Source: Kalmusia sp. IMI 367209 (taxonomy: Eukaryota > Ascomycota > Dothideomycetes > Pleosporales > Didymosphaeriaceae). Taken from it: a stretch of 64,000 nt of DNA. Within the stretch, counting starts at the first letter, position 1, and every line of letters starts with the position of its first letter. The notes beneath the pieces are model-generated. The model searched no databases. It saw nothing but the letters and a program-made list of their open reading frames with translations, and was not told the origin of the DNA. Shown here one piece after another: positions 10,665-23,626 of the stretch. The stretch spans positions 3,906,001-3,970,000 of the forward strand of contig JAPEUQ010000002.1 of assembly GCA_027946365.1 (NCBI GenBank), written 5' to 3'. The position numbers and the translations under genes are program-made.

Positions 10665-13600
10665 CTAAGGTGCTGGAGTGGCTGAAGGCGTCTGCACTGC
10701 TACATAAGAGACTATTCGCGAAAAAAGCCCGCCAAAGGGTAGACTACTTGTAGACGACGGTAATGACACAGGGTCTGCAACTGAAAATCGACAAGATTCC
10801 CAATTGGGACCATGTTGTATGCAATTGGGATGATCAGTTGGATCACTTGATGGTACTGGTGCTGAGACAGAGGACTGCTGGGTTGTCGAGACATCTGAGT
10901 TGGTGGTTGTTGTGGATGTTGAGTACGCGAATGTACTTGTACTCTTGGTAGAGTACACGAATGAGATTGGGGGCGTTGAAGAAGCCTCAGTCTTTGAAGC
11001 ATCTGTCTGGCTTTCGATGTGGGCGGTTTTCATTGAAGGGGATGTAAGAATCGTCCGAGTTTCGCTTGAGATGCCTGTAGCTGAACACGCTGAAGCCGAG
11101 TTGTTGTCCCGTTTCTCAAAGTTGATGACACATGGGTCATCTTCATGGGCTTTGTCACCACGTGCAAGGTTGTAAACGACTTTCATGTTGATAGGGGGCC
11201 ATTCAGACTCGAGGTTTTCTTTGGACGGAATCATGTACGCGTGTCCAAGCGTGATCCACGATGAACTGCTTCATATTTTCATCGCGTGCAGATGGAAGAC
11301 CTGGTAAAGCATAGAGATAAGCTATGAGTCCGGACTAGTCCTCAGTTAGTAGGTGCTCGACTTTTGAAAGTTCGAGGCATATGAATCGTCATCGAAGAAG
11401 TAGAACTGTAACTTGATTTGAGCTTTGGACTCTTAAAGTAGGCATGAGAATCATTTCAATCATCATAAATGATACCAAGCTTAGCTAGCTCAAGTAGCCG
11501 AAAAGTTTGGGAATAGAATGCTAATAGAATGCTTACTTACCACGATGGCATCTGCCTGGCTTGTGCCATGGTCCGGAAGATTGGTATTTTTAGGTATGAC
11601 TACTTCAGTAGTGGGTGTAAATACTGTCATCGAAGCTTGGCCCTTCTTTTTGGGTGAGGTGTCCATATGCAGCGTACCATCCTTCTTAACGCCTCCAACT
11701 GTAATGACCGTGTTGTCGGAAGTACCTAGCTTTTGAGGAACAGTATTTTGAATCGGCTTATTGCGGTTATTGCCGGCAGAGAGAACGACAGGGATTTTTG
11801 AGAGCTTGCACCAATCGAAGAAAGTCCGGAACAACGGTTCCATGAGATTATCACTGAATTGATCGTCCACGCCTGCTCAGAATAAGCCTTGCTATCTGTG
11901 ATGAGCTTTTTCGACTTACCCCACAACATATTAATGACTGACTTTGCGTTAGAATTCGCCTTGAGCTAATTTTGAATCATGAAACGAATATGGTCGAGAG
12001 CTAGATCGATGGCGCTCACCACATAGCGCATGTTCAAGGTTTCTGGGTGTTCGGGAGCTTTTTTCCACTGTCCTTTGGCTTTGACAAGATATAAATCTGC
12101 ATTGGGTGCTATACCATGCTGGCTACCACCAGCGATGATAGACATTTTAGTACCGTGTCCTCCGCCCTCGGTGTTTTGGGAGAGTATTAAAGCGTGCGGA
12201 TTGTTGAGTCTTACGCTATCAAGTAGCCCCAATGGGGTGACCATATCAGTCGGGACAACGAAGGTGTCCACGCGACGGGCTCCCCAACTTAGATCCTATA
12301 GTTACTAGTCAGCTATAGGTCTATGAACCGGTTCCCATCATCCTACGATATATGTTTGTATATCCTGGGCTAATTCGATATGAAACATCATTAGGTATTC
12401 GTTCCAGGACTGCGCTGAGATGGTACAACACAAAAGACTTGCGAAACTGTGTTCACAGCAAGATTCAAATCAAATCCGTCGTCAATTACGTAAATAGTCA
12501 CCCCTTCACCACCTGAGCTATCCGCCCTGTATGGAGGGTTTCTGGAGGAAATTTTGGGTATTTTAGATAGGGCGAAGATATCATCTTCTTCCAATATGGA
12601 GCGTTAGGTTCATCTGGTCTCATGCTTCGCGAGAGCCTTGAACGTCTGGTCTTTATTTGCTGTGGCGGTGGTTCTAATTTACGATCGTCATCTGGGTAAG
12701 ACTGACTAAAATGATGTCTGCTTTCAGACTGATCTACTGCATGGAACTCTTCGGTTGACTCAATATCTTCTGGGGAAGCCACGAAGTGGTGAACGAAGAG
12801 AATGAAATCGTACTTTTCTTTTAGACTATTAGCCACTGATGGTCTTAACATAGTCAAATAGCTCTGGTGTGGGATGATATCCGGATTCCAAGTGTAAGCT
12901 GTCCCGGCGCCTTGGTCAAGCTCTTGAATAAACTTCTTGAAGTCTTCAAGCGATGTCCCTTCTTTTGTGCGTATGTAATACTTTGATGTCTCGGTCGGCT
13001 GAGAGCTCGCTGATGATAAGCTCATCGATGTAGAGGTGGTTGCTGACGTGTCAATCGTGGTTGGAGATGCATGTACAGACGTTGTGTTTTGGGCATTCGT
13101 ACTATGCGTGGGCTGGCTTTGGCCGCTAGTAGAGGTTGCAGTCTCTGAAGAAGCATGTCTGAATCAGTCAACAACTGATCCAATTCAACAAGAAGGGAGA
13201 GTGAGCCATACGTCGTTGACGCTGAGTTTTGACCTGTTGCAGTCGTACAGCTGCCAGCTGTCCCATTTCCTCCATCACGCTTCCCAATGCAGAGATCATT
13301 ATGACCATCCAGATCACCCCGCACTAGGTTGTAAATGACTTTCAATGGGTTTGGGGGCCATTCACTGAGAATCTTCTCAGGAGGAATGCGGACCCAGGCA
13401 TGGTTGATCAGCAGGCGTTTCATAGCGTTCATGTCGTCCTCGGGGTCATGATGTAGTACGAAAGGAGCTAGCTGCGGCCATGCATATAAACAGGCTATGA
13501 GTCCGGACTACACTCGAGGTAAGTACTAGTTCGACATAAGAACGATTCATTTGACTTACAGTCATAGCGGCGACTTGGCTGGTACCTGACCTTTCATCCA

Positions 13601-16600
13601 GATCTGACGGATTTCGGCCGCCGACTGTTGGAACTTGGATGTCCTGCACAATGAAAAGAAAGATTAGCGAGAATTGAGTGACATTATGCCAGGTGTCGTA
13701 CCTGCAATACTAGTAATTAGTGAAGGCAATGTAGATCCATGGTAGGGCTGAATACCTCTCCAGGTGCAAATATGGTCAAAGATTCAGCTTTGCCACCAAC
13801 GGGCACAGCAGTACCAGGCCAAAATGTACCATCCTTCTTCACCGCTCCGACAGTGATGATGTTATTCTTATTAGTTCCAAAATGCTGGGGAGATCCTCCA
13901 TGCAAGCTTGTTGCTACAGGCTTATTCCCTGCGGCGAGAACAACAGGAATGTTATTCACTGTGCAAAATCGGAAAAACTCCTCAAAATACTGATCCAGTC
14001 TGTTGCCGCCCCGGTTCAGGGATTGACCTGTCATATGTTGTTACCTGTGTATCTGCTCATAGACTCACTATGATGACTTACCCCAAGACATGCTGATGAT
14101 AGACTTAGTAGCTTGGTTATTTCTCAATCTGGTCTCGATATGTGCTTCAATCTCACTGAGAATGAAAGCTAAAGGTTGCGGCTGAACACCTCTAACATGT
14201 ACTATTCTATTACTGTCATAGTGGCGATCTTTATATTTGTTCTTTGTCCTTGCCAGAAAAAGGTTCGCGTTTGGAGCTATGCCCAGTGTTCGACCGGCAG
14301 CTATAATAGCCATCCTACCCCAGTAAAGTCAATGATAATACAATGTAGAAACAATTAAGTAAAGCTTGTTGTATAAATATAAAGAGGAATAGCAAAAAAT
14401 GTACACCGAAACCGAAGACGATTCATAGAGAGTGATAATACTTACATGGTTCCATGCTCACCACCGTGCTCACCACTACCTATACCTTCTTCAAAACGCC
14501 TCTCGTGATCAATATTTGGAAGTGTAAGATCATTAGGAGCAAATACAGGATCGACGATGCGACCATCTGATGAAAGATCGGAGGCAGTGAGATCGAATCC
14601 ATCGTCTAAAATATAGATCGTTGTTCCTCTTCCGCCAGAATTATCGGAGATGTACTCAGGGTCATGAGAAGGGTCTGAATTAGGGAGGGTGAGATCCCGG
14701 GGACGGGCAGATATCATCTTTTTCCACCACGGTGCATTTTCATCTAGGGATAAAGATCTCTTGAACAGCATAGACTCATTGCCATCGTGATATTTCGCAT
14801 GGTCATGGATAGGCGTTTCGTCCTGCGCCAAGCCAAATCGATCTGTTCTGTTCAATGCATGGAACTCTTCGACGCTCCCATCGTAAGCTTCATCTATCAG
14901 TCCACAGATGTCAACAAATTTGATAAAGCTATGGGTATCAGGGAGATTGATTGCCTGCTCATTTGTGAGATTAGTCAAGTACATTTGCTTCGCGGTTATT
15001 TCCCACGTCCATAGCTGACCGGTACCCGCATCGAGCTGCTGTGTAAAGTCTTTGAAAGTCTGCACTGGAGTTCCGTTCTTGGAGATTATGATATACTGCG
15101 CTGTTGAGGGGGTTCCGGACAGAGTTGCACTACTGCTGCTTGTGGATGTTCTGCTGGAGCTTTGATGCGTGGTAGAGGTTGCCTGAGTGGCCGTTAGATC
15201 CTGCGAACTCTGTTGCGAAGCTGTGTCCATCGATGTATGAGTCCCACTTGGCTGATCTATCGCAGAATTTGTAGGCTCCCCAGTTGCCGTGGGCGTCTGA
15301 GACTGAGGCATCTCGCTGTCCAAAGGAAAATCTTCGAAAGCCTTTAACGCCGCTCCCGCTTTCCCTAATGGTCCCCCTTCTCCTGCAAACTCTCCGATAT
15401 TCTTCTTGACCTGATCCCGGACATCCTCCGAAAGGCCATCGAATCCATTGACAAGGCTAGTAGTCGAGGTGAGCCAATTGGATGCTTGCCGACCAAGATT
15501 CTGTACTCCGCGGACAGTTCCCAGTCCGGCTTGCGTGAGTTTATTTGTTGGTAAATACATTTAGATCCCATTTAGAGACGAGACCAGGTCGTTAATATCA
15601 TTGCCAGCTTGCGAGAGACTACTAGCTATAGTCCCTAAAGGTGTACGGCCAGGAGTATTCTTAGCCAGATCCAACGCTTTTTCGCCTGCACCTGTGACGC
15701 TCTTGGCAGCTTTTTTGGCAGAGCCAACGAGACCGCCGAGAAGACCACCAAGACCTCCACCGCTTCCACCGCCACCGCCGCCGCCCTCCGAATCTGGTTC
15801 TTTTTGTCTCGCCTGGTTTCTTTTGTACTTTGTGATTCCCTTTGCTGGTTTTTCTTGTGCCGGAGAATTGCGAAAAGGCGAAGACATCGTTGCCAATCTT
15901 GACTTCGTCATTTGATAGCTGTGCTTGTGTACCGTCAAGCAATATGATATCGAAAGGGGGTTCACCCGTAGAAGGAAGGTGATAAGCCTGACCATTTATA
16001 ACTGCATCGATGATATAAGGCGAAGGAAAAGCAGCAAGTGGTGCTTGTGCTTGCGTAGATGACGGTACATCTGTCGGAGATTGCGCTATTCGGGCTGTTA
16101 CACCCGAGTCATCAGTGGAAGACGAAGGCTGAACTTGTGTAGCCAAAGTAACGAGCCTAGGCGATCCGTCGGTCGCGGTGACGGTTGTAACAACGAAGCT
16201 CGTTGGTCCAGGTACGCCTTCATTGGTTGCGGATGTGGGGTCGATGAGTGACTCGGTTAGCGAGGTGTGCCCAGTGCACTTTCCAAAGAAGAGTTAGAGG
16301 AGGGGGCGATTGTAGAGAAGACCGAACCTGAGCTTTGAGCTGGTGGTGGTGCAGTATGCCGCTCATATGTAGCGGTTTAGGAGATTGAAGACCCTGTAGA
16401 CTCTTCGTTGGTTGAAATTTGAGGAGATGAGGTGATCCTACTTCCCCCATCTAGCGTAGTCAACATGGCCGATGACATATTGCTTAGAGTATGACCACTG
16501 GCAGATGTCTCTGCTGAATAAGTGGAGCTTCTAGGTGAGAGCTGAGCTGTTGTCGAATTGACAAAAATTCCCGAACGGCTTGTATGAGTGGATAAGTAGG

Positions 16601-17041
16601 ACCATATCAATGATGTAGTTGTAGTCAATTTTACGTCACTTCTAGAACTCCTGATCGAAGCATACGAGCTAAGATTACCGGCGGCCGATTTGGTAGTTGC
16701 GAAAAACAAAGAGGAACATGTAGGCTGGGACGACTCTGAGACCATAGGGAGATGTCCAGACCAGCTAAACGAACCTGTTGTGATGACCTCTCCGAAACCA
16801 ATTGAGAGTAGGCGAGTAGAAGGCAGGAACGAAGAGGCAATAAGTAGGTCGTCAGTCGGAAGAGGCTGCCCACGCTTAACGTTTGAATGGCCTACATAGG
16901 GGCGATTAGTATACAACTCGCTTTAAATTTTTAAAGTAACAAGGTGTACCTACGGAATTTGGGTATACGGTATGGTAGAACACTATGGACCCTACCGACC
17001 ATTAGCGTGAGCAAGACCAAGGTTTCAGGATCAATTCGCAT
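10665..17041 (-). pseudogene. Decayed large secreted protein with two tandem subtilisin-like (peptidase S8) domains
   Basis: Proposed start 17041: a signal-like MRIDPETLVLLTLMVG exon with a 62-bp intron (16892-16953), then Ser/Thr-rich sequence, a Gly-rich stretch near 15770 and S8 domain A. Domain A has Asp (DDGFDL, ~14600), His (GEHGT, ~14450), Asn (LAAGN, ~13935) and Ser (GTSQVAA, ~13580); its introns at 14315-14445, 14028-14081, 13644-13755 and 13508-13559 splice cleanly. Intron 13159-13211 leads through a Ser/Thr linker into domain B, with Asp (DDGFDL, ~12480), His (GGHGT, ~12160), Asn (LSAGN, ~11780) and Ser (GTSQADA, ~11560). Each domain ends in SEWPP...YNL.RGD. Lesions: stops at 16377-16379, 15561-15563 and 11966-11968; frameshifts near 16265, 15870, 12560 and 11240. 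All eight catalytic positions remain, so decay looks recent. Sequencing error is unlikely because adjacent genes are intact. Confidence 0.8.
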
Positions 17042-18453
17042 CACGGACAGAACCGGAGACGTGAATAGTTTGTAAAGAGGAACAATGACAGAGACCAAGC
17101 AAGATAAGCGAGTAAAGGACTCAAAACAACAGTAGAAAGAGAAACTTTATACCTACACGGTATACAGCGTCTTCGGTGATAATGTGCGAGGGAAGCGGCG
17201 CAGATAGGAGACACATAAGTCAAAACATTAAGGGTCAAGGCAACGACCACAGATTCGAGACGCCCATGTAGTACAGACTTGGTGCATACGCTCCCGCCAC
17301 CTCCTTGTACTGGAAGGATGTATGAACAGCGGTCAATAAGTCGTCATATGCGGGAAGTGGAGTTGAGTGAATGATTGCTTTTGGTAGGTCTCTGTATTCG
17401 TTTTTGGCTAGTCGCATGTGAAGCGATCTATTTTCAATGTCCGCCTTTTAAGGCTTGGAGATACAACGTACAAGCATACGGTGAGGGTAACTCGGAGCTT
17501 GGTGCACAGCACGAACGTCATTAGACCTGATTCAGGATAGAGTCAGGTGTCATGAAAGGCAAAACCGCATATGATCAACTTTAAAGTCAGTTAGAGGCAA
17601 AGCAAGACATTGTGAAGCGAGATGCTGTGCCGCATTGCAGATCTGTGAGCCAGCATGCGCACGTGATTTCCCTCGAGCTGTGCTGAATCAGCCAGAACTC
17701 ACTTCCACGTGAAGAGTACATACCGCCGAGGTACCAAAAGTCAGAGAACAGAACATGTCGGATTGCGCCGGCGGCCTTTTCCGGTACCAATGGACGCGAA
17801 TCCTGCTAATGCATGTACAGGTGACCCCTGTTCTGTGACCCGAGAGCCAGTTGGTAGGATGCGGCCGGTGGCGCGCAGCACCGTACAAGGGCACACCTGT
17901 GCGAGATTTGCGCACCGAAGAACATTGTCGGAGCGTGGGTCTCGCCGAAAACACGCGTTCCTGACCAGCGCGACGGCGTGCACATCATTGTCGGCCATGC
18001 TTCGCTGATCGTGCGGAACGACGTAGGACTAGCAGGGATGGCCGCGCGGGAAGTGGTGATAGGCTCGTGGTGTTGAGGTTACCAAGCCCCCCGAATTGTT
18101 TATGCGGGGGGTCCCAGCCACCAAAAACAAATGCGCAAATTGCATCATGCCTTCGTCCGCTGAATTGTTCTGCGACCGAGGCCGACAATCCCTTTCCTCT
18201 CTTTTTCGCCTTCCATAGCTTTGATTCTTCGTGGTTTCGCATCGCTCTGCGATTGCCGTGGCACTTCGGTCGCTCTTTCCTGTTCCTTGTTTACTGCCCC
18301 TCCCGGCCCTAGCGCCGGCACATCCGGCCAAGCAACAACGACTTGGACATCGCTGTCCTCCGTGGCAACACGCACAGCTTCGACTCCTTGCGCGGCCATA
18401 GCATCGCACTGCCCACAGACGTACTGGGAAGCCTGCCGCGCATCGCCATCGCC
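17042..18453. other. Intergenic region
   Basis: Divergent upstream region between the S8 pseudogene and the membrane-protein gene. Frames around 17235-17417 and 17041-17250 (minus) look mildly protein-like but have no clear splice connection. The part from about 17740 onward is GC-rich and open in several frames on both strands, a compositional effect. Confidence 0.5.
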
Positions 18454-19014
18454 ATGCCCGCTCTCGCCACGCCTCACGAAGCGCCCGACTCCAGCCTCGC
18501 GGCGCGAAACCCAGCGTCGCAACTCACCCGAGACAACATCCTCTCGCCCTACACAATCGACGCCAGATCGCTACACTCGAGAGAGATTGTCCAAGGCCTC
18601 ATCCCCACCTACTTGCGCCAAGATGGTCCCAGCCCCGGCGTCGTGGCAGGCATAGTCCTCGGTAGTATTGGTGGTTCTCTGCTCATTCTCTGGCTTCTCT
18701 GGACGCTCACGAATAGCGGCCGCACTGCAATCGCGGGCGAGGAAGAAATAGTCGTCCGCAGGCCGAGGCGCAATTCGGGCTCGCATCGCTCAAGGCGGAA
18801 CACGCGTAGCGAGGTGCGCGAATATAGCAGGAGTCCGCGGAGGTCGGGAGGAAGGTCCGCGGTTATCGTGGAGGAAGCGAGGCGGCCGCCACGCATGCGC
18901 AGCATCGTGGTAGAGGAAAGATCGCGGGTGCCAGGTGACGATGTGGTCGAAGTGATCGAGGAACACGACGACTACCGCGAGAGAAGGGCCAGGAGAAGCA
19001 GCGGCTATCGGTGA
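18454..19014 (+). CDS. Single-pass membrane protein with Arg-rich cytoplasmic tail
   Basis: I start at ATG 18454 (MPALATPHEAP), giving 186 residues; an upstream in-frame ATG at 18343 would add 37. After a polar N-terminus comes GPSPGVVAGIVLGSIGGSLL and a further LWLLWTL run, a clear transmembrane helix of the GxxxG-rich type seen in fungal single-pass proteins of the Mid2/WSC-like topology. The tail is strongly basic with many RR and RSR steps (RSPRRSGGRSAV, RRARRSSGYR) and an acidic VEVIEEHDD patch. No catalytic motif is present. The topology suggests a plasma-membrane or endomembrane adaptor; the function is unknown. Confidence 0.7.
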   Translation: MPALATPHEAPDSSLAARNPASQLTRDNILSPYTIDARSLHSREIVQGLIPTYLRQDGPSPGVVAGIVLGSIGGSLLILWLLWTLTNSGRTAIAGEEEIVVRRPRRNSGSHRSRRNTRSEVREYSRSPRRSGGRSAVIVEEARRPPRMRSIVVEERSRVPGDDVVEVIEEHDDYRERRARRSSGYR

Positions 19015-19923
19015 GACTAAGGTGCTGCGGTTCACAAATTACCAACGTATGTATGCGAACCTGGACTTGCCTCATGTGTGCTATGCTGACAATGGTGGCA
19101 GAAGCAGCAGATATCGTTCTTACCTTCCTTCACTGTTCAGGTTGAGCCAATACCACCGACACTTTTTGGCCCTCGCCTGTATTGCGAGTACATTCTACCA
19201 GCAAAGTTCCGCCGGGATACCCTTTGTCGATTTGTTTCTATGTCTATTCGCTAGCACACGTACTGCCATTGTCGTTGCACCCTCGGCAACCTTAACCGGG
19301 CCTCTACTTCCTTGTACACTATTCCTGCATTATTATAGCATTAGGCGTCAGGTACTGGGAAGCATGATGAAGTGGTGGGTTTGGAGCTTAGGAGTGTGGA
19401 TACTGGCCATTCGAGCCGCCCTGGTGGAGCGGAAGACAGCTGGAATATGCTGCCATCCGCGGTTGATGAGAAATACGAAGCATGTCATGTGTTTTGATAT
19501 CGTTCAAAATGTATTGCAAAGTATATAGCGAGCAGGTTGAAATTGACTGATTTGCTATTGATCTTGTGCCTGTGTCGGCACTATACGATGGCTAGAACGT
19601 TTTGGATTGCGAGAAGCGCAAGGCTCTGAATTGTGGTCTGAGTAGACTGGACTTACAGGTCCCGAGTATAATCTGCGTGGTATAGGCTGTGATTCTGATA
19701 TGATATTAGTTTCAGTCAAACGCGAAGATTCCGAACACCTTAAAGAAGGCATCACCTGGCAGGCAGACTTAACGACTTCTGCCAGAGCACATCTATGTAC
19801 TGCACATGCTCCACCGAGGAGTCATCTCAAATTACTGCCTTTTAGATCTACGATAAAACCAGCAGCCATATCTCTTTTGAGTCTCAATAGAGGGTCCGAA
19901 GTGCGAATGGTGTGTAAGTGAGC
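19015..19923. other. 3' flank and intergenic region
   Basis: A 168-codon frame at 19022-19528 starts directly after the upstream stop and has no domain, so I treat it as 3' UTR. Nothing else is supported. Confidence 0.5.
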
Positions 19924-20989
19924 TCATTGTCTAGCTATGAAGCTTTCTACGAGCAGGTCCTGACTCAGGATCGTCGCTACAGGGTGACCCAAGCTGAGAA
20001 TTATCAACTCATCTGAAGCGAGTCCCAGACGCACCACCCTTTCGGCCCTCGTCCCCCTTGTTCTTCTTGCCCTTCTTCCTGTCCTCGACTTTCTTGCTCC
20101 CATTGACACCTTCTTAACCCATGAATCCGCAAGTGTCGCCCAACGCTCGAAGACTGCATCCGTAGGGCGCGTGGTAGGATTAATGAAATATGAATCACAC
20201 GACTCTAGGAATTTCTCCTTTTTGAACATGCCGGTGGTGCGAATGCTGAAGTTTGGGGCTTTGGTAACAGCCTCGCGGAATGGCCCGATGTTCTTCTTGC
20301 CAATCATCTTTCTGACCTCCCAGTGAATAAACAGTGTTTGATCTGGTATGAGAGAGTCACCTGGGATGAGCTCCGTGAGATCCTCGTTTGTGAAGGCGAA
20401 TGTCAAAAGTACGCCTGCTCGCACGAATGGCAATATCATAGCGGGCTGGCAATCAATGTACACGAAATACGGGGAAGATGAAGTGTAAATCTGCCTTGGG
20501 ATTTGCGACGCAGAAGTTAAGCATTCCGAGAACAGCATTCATATTCACCTTCATCCATTCGTCGGGAACCTGATCTAGGATTGTGGCGTTCTTGGTTGGC
20601 GGTTGATTGATGGTCACGCGTCGGAGGCGACTTGCTCGAACCAGGTTGCCGGCGTACTTTGCAAAGCCCTGATATCCATGGCCTGCGATGTCGATGCCGT
20701 ATGTGAATAGTACCGTGTTGAACTCCTCGAAGAGCCCATGCGTTTCTGCTCGCATCTGTCTGTTTACGAGAGCCAAAACATTCGGTTTGGTGGCTTCGCG
20801 TTTTCTCTCGTCTAGGGTTATGACATCAAATTCGGTCAGCGATGCGGTGCGCCACTTCAGGGTTGCCGAAGGACCGGTCGAACTATCATGCCCCGTAAGG
20901 ACAAGCTTGTATATGCGTTTGCGGACATCTTTGACGAGTTTGGCGAAGAAAGGCGAAGGCACTGTGGCGGCGGATGTTTCTATGGCCAT
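19924..20989 (-). CDS. Hypothetical protein with an F-box-like N-terminal segment
   Basis: Two overlapping frames join as exons 20989-20464 and 20414-19924 (338 residues) across a 49-bp GTGTAC...GAGCAG intron. The N-terminal FFAKLVKDVRKRIYKLVL followed by VLALVNRQMRAETHGLFEEFNTV matches the general pattern of fungal F-box-like/2EXR proteins (an LP.E.R..IY block, then C/NRQ...E). The donor is weak. Near 20090 a Lys-rich alternative frame also looks like a natural C-terminus (ending KGGASGTRFR), so the 3' end is uncertain and a frameshift there is possible. The function is not known. Confidence 0.55.
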
Positions 20990-23626
20990 CTCCAGAAAAG
21001 AGCGCTACGGACGAGTGTGGGTACAAATTTGAAGGCGGACATTCGCAAATGAAACTTGAGATAGCAACGTGACGGATGCCTTTTGAAGTGGTGGCAGCTG
21101 CAAACGCAAATTGAGACCGGAAAGCTAGGGCACAGTGTGTAGGCAAAGACATGTTGACGCTGTTGTTTCATAACAAAGTGAAGGGACCTACAGTTACCCC
21201 CTCAACAACAGCCAACTCATTTCACTACCTGCCGATGAAGTGTATAAGGTTGTGCATTGCGCAATGGGTGACGCAATGAGCATAACATGGTATGAAGTCT
21301 TCTGAGTATGTTTTCAGAAAACTGCTTTCGAACACAGCGTACCGATACGTAACCGAGATATTCACTCGCGACTCATATATAAACCATCTCCCATGTGTTG
21401 CTGAATACATGTTGAAGTCGCAATAGAACTAAAAATTACTCCAACATGGTTCCTCACATAATTAGCATCGGATCTCGCTATCAAATATGTTGCCCAACAT
21501 CTCTTGCTTATGAACAGAGGTTACTTCGCTCCACTTAATGTGAATTTAAGACCTTTATTCATTATTGCATTTCGAGGTTTGAAGCTCTCAAGAGGCCATA
21601 AAGTCCCTTGAATCAATTTCTGGACCATTATTTCTTCCTCAAGACTCGTCTGACAGACGAAGACTCAATGAAAAAAAAAAGTGAAAGGTCCACGATGAGT
21701 CAGTGACTGGGACTGACTTGCATCCGCCAGTATATCTCGATGGTTTTCGCGGATGGCCTGGCCCTTGACGACCGCAAGCAAAGACCTGCTCTGACAGTCA
21801 GGCTCCGGCCAAACTCAGACCTGTTCACCCCCATGGAGCTGTCTGCCTAAACACAGCGTTTGTAAGACGGGACCTGAGCCAGGAGCATCCATGGACTGCT
21901 GTGCTTGGACGAGGGATCGCCTCGTTGATTCCGCACACCCTGCCCCCTGCCCAATGGACTCGCAAACAGCTTACCGAGATGCTGATTGCTACAACGGCAC
22001 GACCCGAGGGTTGGCAGGCGCAGTCATGTTGGGTGGATTCGGTGTATTGAACTGGGCTCTCTGGACATGTGCGTACTGAGAGAAACTTCCTAGTGAAGTA
22101 CTGTCCGTACTGTCACCGGGCATGAACCTCCTAGCGCTGGCTCAGACCATGGCAGAAGAGTCCGAGGATCCAGAGACTCGAACAGCGCATAGCCTTGCAT
22201 CAAGCATTGAGGCCCCGGCTACTTGGTATGTAGAAACGGGGATAGGACCCGAATAAGCCAGGTGCAATGCCTAGAGTGTTCAATTTGTCCTTCCAGTCGC
22301 CGGTGGCCGTGTCACTGGTAGTAGATGGCTTTTGTCTTCGTTGCTGGCGTGCCGGCCATTATCGTGTAGAATATCGGTCCTAGTTAGTAGCTGTTGTCCT
22401 GAACAATGTTTTTTCGGTTATTGTCGTGGTCTTTGGGAGCTTGTCCTAGTAAAGCGGGATATAAAGTCGCGGCTTTGAGGTTGGGTGAGGTAGTGTTGAC
22501 TAGGGTGCGTCGTATACCGAAGCTAAAAAGAAGTCGACTTGTTTTGCAAAGATTTCAAAGAAATGAGGTCTAGTACAGAGCGAAAGAGGGACGGTGGGCA
22601 GGTTGTGCATATATATCGCCAAACGGCAATTGCGCTAGTCTGCGCTAATGCTAGCGCGAGGCACGTGCACAGGTGAGACTGGCTTCACTTGCGTTCAACT
22701 TGCATATTATTCAATTGCAAATGTTTTTTTTTTCACCTTCACATAGAGACATAGCTCTTATTCTATTAAAAAGAACTTGATTCATGCAATGCGCCTCTAA
22801 GCAGCGTAAAGTCATATGTCTTGCCTGCGTCACCACTGCTGCCCTAGCCTCAGGCATGAACGATAGCGATATCTTAATCACAAGCATCAAATAGCCTCAC
22901 AATAGCGAGTATGTCTCCCCAAAATTGCTCGAAATATGAGGTGAGGGGGGCGAACATTCTAGAGACACCTAGTAAGCTATGCAATCTACATCACGTTATG
23001 GCAATATGTCAAATTCAAGTGATACTTGTGATATTGGCTGCCTACGATAAGAGGAGTGAATTAAGAATAGGCGACGTGCCATCACGGTTGATATTAGACT
23101 AAGCTCGTTTTTCGCTGGAGTTGCGACGAGCCTAGGGAATACACTTAACATAAGCTGATAATCAGCCTGCCACGTACGATATACTAAGGGTTCGTTATAT
23201 ACAAGCTTTACATTATACTGAATTGTATGTTGCTTTTCGAGTATTATTTTAAATCGTTATGAAGGATTGGTGTAACCGTGTAATCTGGCGAGGTTATTTA
23301 TATGGACAATATGGTTAAGAACGTATTGGTATTGTTTGCTACCGTCTTTTTCGTGGCGTGAAACCAAGATAATTTAAGCAACGAGAGTCTAGTGACGCAA
23401 TGAAATTTGGTAAAATCTGAGTATATAATGAATAATATGGAGGAGAGCTGTAGCTATTATCTGTGTAACCCTCACTAAAGCGAAGTCTCTGCGACTGTCA
23501 ATCTATGGGCATGTACAGGTCTAACGAAGGAACATTCTTCTTTGTTGTATGTTGAGGCTATTTACAGATGAGTAAAGCGAAGATTCTATCAAAAATAAGA
23601 TTCTTCGGACCAAGATAACATTTGCT
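20990..23626. other. Gene-poor region, 2.6 kb
   Basis: No supported gene. A 62-codon plus-strand frame at 21891-22079 ends in a hydrophobic GLAGAVMLGGFGVLNWALW stretch that might be a leftover membrane-protein exon, but no partner exon was found. From about 22700 the DNA is AT-rich and stop-dense. Confidence 0.5.

Noticed and set aside
19022..19528. 168-codon plus-strand frame
   Set aside because: Starts directly after the membrane-protein gene's stop, has no domain, and the composition looks like 3' UTR.
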